From G039029935 sp039029935 (GTDB lineage: Bacteria > Chloroflexota > Anaerolineae > Caldilineales > Caldilineaceae): 7,108 nt of DNA. The position numbers were made by a program, and so were the translations under genes. A model generated the notes under the pieces. It searched no databases. It saw only the letters and a list, made by a program, of their open reading frames with translations, and was not told the origin of the DNA. Below, in pieces: positions 6,144 to 7,108 of the stretch (its first letter is position 1; each line of letters begins with the position of its first letter). The stretch lies in assembly GCA_039029935.1 (NCBI GenBank), contig JBCCFC010000714.1, forward strand, positions 1 to 7,108, given 5' to 3'.

Positions 6144-6149
6144 CGTCAT
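6117..6149 (+). terminator. Strong hairpin after the peroxidase gene (terminator-like, no T-tract)
   Basis: ATGACGCTACGCAT (6117-6130) pairs with ATGTGTAGCGTCAT (6136-6149) over 14 bases with one G-U pair and a 5-base loop. It is the first stable structure downstream of the peroxidase stop and may end or process that transcript. The following bases (CCATGACGAAAC) contain no U-run, so a canonical intrinsic terminator is not supported. RNA 3' end protection or an operator are alternatives. Confidence 0.45.
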
Positions 6150-6192
6150 CCATGACGAAACAAATCTTGATGTATTTATAGGCACCCCCCCT

Positions 6193-6238
6193 ATCTCTAT
6201 TTGTATAGAAACAATTAACAAATAGAGATGACTATAAT
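6193..6238 (+). promoter_or_regulatory. 12-base inverted repeat and TATAAT box before the IQR-rich gene
   Basis: ATCTCTATTTGT (6193-6204) and ACAAATAGAGAT (6218-6229) are a perfect inverted repeat around 13 bases. TATAAT (6233-6238) is an exact -10 consensus 4 bases further on. No good -35 hexamer lies at 16-18 bases, which would fit an activator-dependent promoter with the repeat as binding site, or a repressor covering the -35 position. Initiation about 7 bases after the box would leave only some 15 bases of leader before ATG 6261, with GAGG at 6248-6251 as ribosome binding site. Elements are seen; the promoter role is inference. Confidence 0.5.
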
Positions 6239-6260
6239 GTCATACAAGAGGAACTATGTC

Positions 6261-7108
6261 ATGGAAAGAAAACAAAGACCATCACCAAAAGCATCAACAC
6301 AATTAGATGAACGAAAGAGCGCACGACTTGCGCGCCCAGAGCGTTCGCAGTTGAACAGGTCCACAGCACAGGAGCATTCAACCGACAATGGCAGTGGGGC
6401 GATTCAGCGCGCCAGCCTCGACCCCAGCACGATGACGCCGCAGGATGTGCAGTACCTTCAGCGCACGATGGGCAATGCGGGGTTGACCACACTGCTTCAA
6501 AACCATCATAACGGTGGTGACGGGGCAAACATTCAGCGTACACCGACGAAAATTAACTTTGAGCGGAGCATCCAGCGCATGAGCGATCATGTGGACTCGC
6601 TTGTGGTGCAGGGGCAGCGTATGAGTAACAGCAGCGACTCTATTCAGCGAACGGGGGAATCGCCTCAATCTGGACCAACCATTCAACGGGCTGCTATTAC
6701 GCTTGATACACCCAATGGTGCTTATCGATTTAATGTGATGACACCAGCAGAACTCATGAAAGCTGCGGGGGGCGCATGGGGCGGGGGTGGCACAAGATAT
6801 CGAAGAATTATCACTAGACTTGACAAATTGCATGAAGGAAAATTTTCAAATCCAATGTTTATCGTGGGTCTTCTTCTTGAGGATATCAATTCTTACCTAT
6901 CTGATCATGCGACAGGTAGGAGAGTCCCAAAACTTACCGAGTTGAAAGAGCAGTTGAAAACGATCATGTCTGCTTTTTCTCCGTCAAGCGAGGGTGAAGA
7001 TGTACCGGGAATCGTAGACACTAGCTTTCAGGAGAAGTTGCGAGAGTTTACAGCCGCGGACGATATCCACTTTGACGATGTCGTCGATCATATGAACGAC
7101 AAAAACGA
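6261..7108 (+). CDS. IQR-repeat protein with LQRTMGN motif, eCIS/DUF4157-style N-terminus, 3' partial
   Basis: At least 282 residues; no stop before the right edge. ATG at 6261 has GAGG (6248-6251) 9 bases upstream. The ATG at 6256 is in another frame and stops after 16 codons. The basic, low-complexity N-terminus (1-46) leads into five IQR tripeptides (48-50, 91-93, 104-106, 128-130, 141-143). The motif VQYLQRTMGNAGLTTLLQ (63-80) resembles the LQRTIGN-AV-LLQ segment seen near the start of many DUF4157-type and eCIS-associated proteins. After about residue 145 the sequence changes: Gly-rich GGAWGGGG (170-177), then an alpha-helical, charged, more AT-rich part that I do not recognise. This would fit a conserved delivery leader plus a variable effector domain, but no injection-system structural gene is in view. 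No HExxH metallopeptidase motif is present in the visible part. Confidence 0.75.
   Translation, partial: MERKQRPSPKASTQLDERKSARLARPERSQLNRSTAQEHSTDNGSGAIQRASLDPSTMTPQDVQYLQRTMGNAGLTTLLQNHHNGGDGANIQRTPTKINFERSIQRMSDHVDSLVVQGQRMSNSSDSIQRTGESPQSGPTIQRAAITLDTPNGAYRFNVMTPAELMKAAGGAWGGGGTRYRRIITRLDKLHEGKFSNPMFIVGLLLEDINSYLSDHATGRRVPKLTELKEQLKTIMSAFSPSSEGEDVPGIVDTSFQEKLREFTAADDIHFDDVVDHMNDKN

Noticed and set aside
6378..6833. Minus-strand frame of 151 codons at the right edge
   Set aside because: It overlaps the IQR-rich protein, whose repeated motif is clearly in the + frame; no upstream signal on the minus strand.
6261..7108. DUF4157 metallopeptidase
   Set aside because: The leader resembles that of such proteins, but no HExxH motif is present in the visible 282 residues.

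Overview
The window is bacterial and gene-dense. It has six sizeable genes, all on the + strand; the last one runs off the right edge. Moderate GC, octamer tandem arrays between genes, a widespread proteobacterial/Chloroflexota-type palindromic repeat, a Dyp-type peroxidase and an IQR-rich protein with an LQRT(M/I)GN motif together suggest a filamentous Chloroflexota-like bacterium. That assignment is inference from style, not from a marker gene.

Left part (216-2002): two overlapping genes encode a RecF/SMC-like AAA ATPase and a DUF4276 protein with TOPRIM-like acidic motifs. This looks like a two-gene ATPase plus nuclease-type defence module, comparable in layout to PARIS or RloA/RloB-type pairs. 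It is visibly more AT-rich than the genes to its right, so it may have been acquired. At the junction, a short stem-loop with a GAAA tetraloop covers the Shine-Dalgarno of the second gene, which suggests translational coupling. An NAD(P)-dependent SDR-family epimerase/dehydratase (2034-2936) follows 31 bases later.

Middle part (2937-3443): about 500 bases without a credible gene. It holds two separate repeat modules built to the same plan from two unrelated octamers. Each has a degenerate left arm with an alternating 8+7 base period, a small central hairpin, and a clean 8-base tandem array in inverted orientation to the left arm. The second module ends just before the ribosome binding site of the next gene. 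All long reading frames here are artefacts of the octamer period.

Right part (3444-6090): a 439-residue protein of unknown function and a 408-residue Dyp-type haem peroxidase follow each other. They are separated only by a perfect 27-base inverted repeat of the GTCATTCCTGCGAAGGCAGG type and a ribosome binding site, so they are probably one transcription unit. After the peroxidase come a strong hairpin that contains a complete 8-codon micro-ORF, a perfect 12-base inverted repeat and a consensus TATAAT box.

Right edge (6261-7108+): the start of a protein with five IQR tripeptides and an LQRTMGN motif. This N-terminal style is known from proteins of extracellular contractile injection system (eCIS) loci and DUF4157-type proteins. 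The C-terminal half is unrecognised and looks compositionally different, which would fit a conserved leader joined to a variable effector domain.
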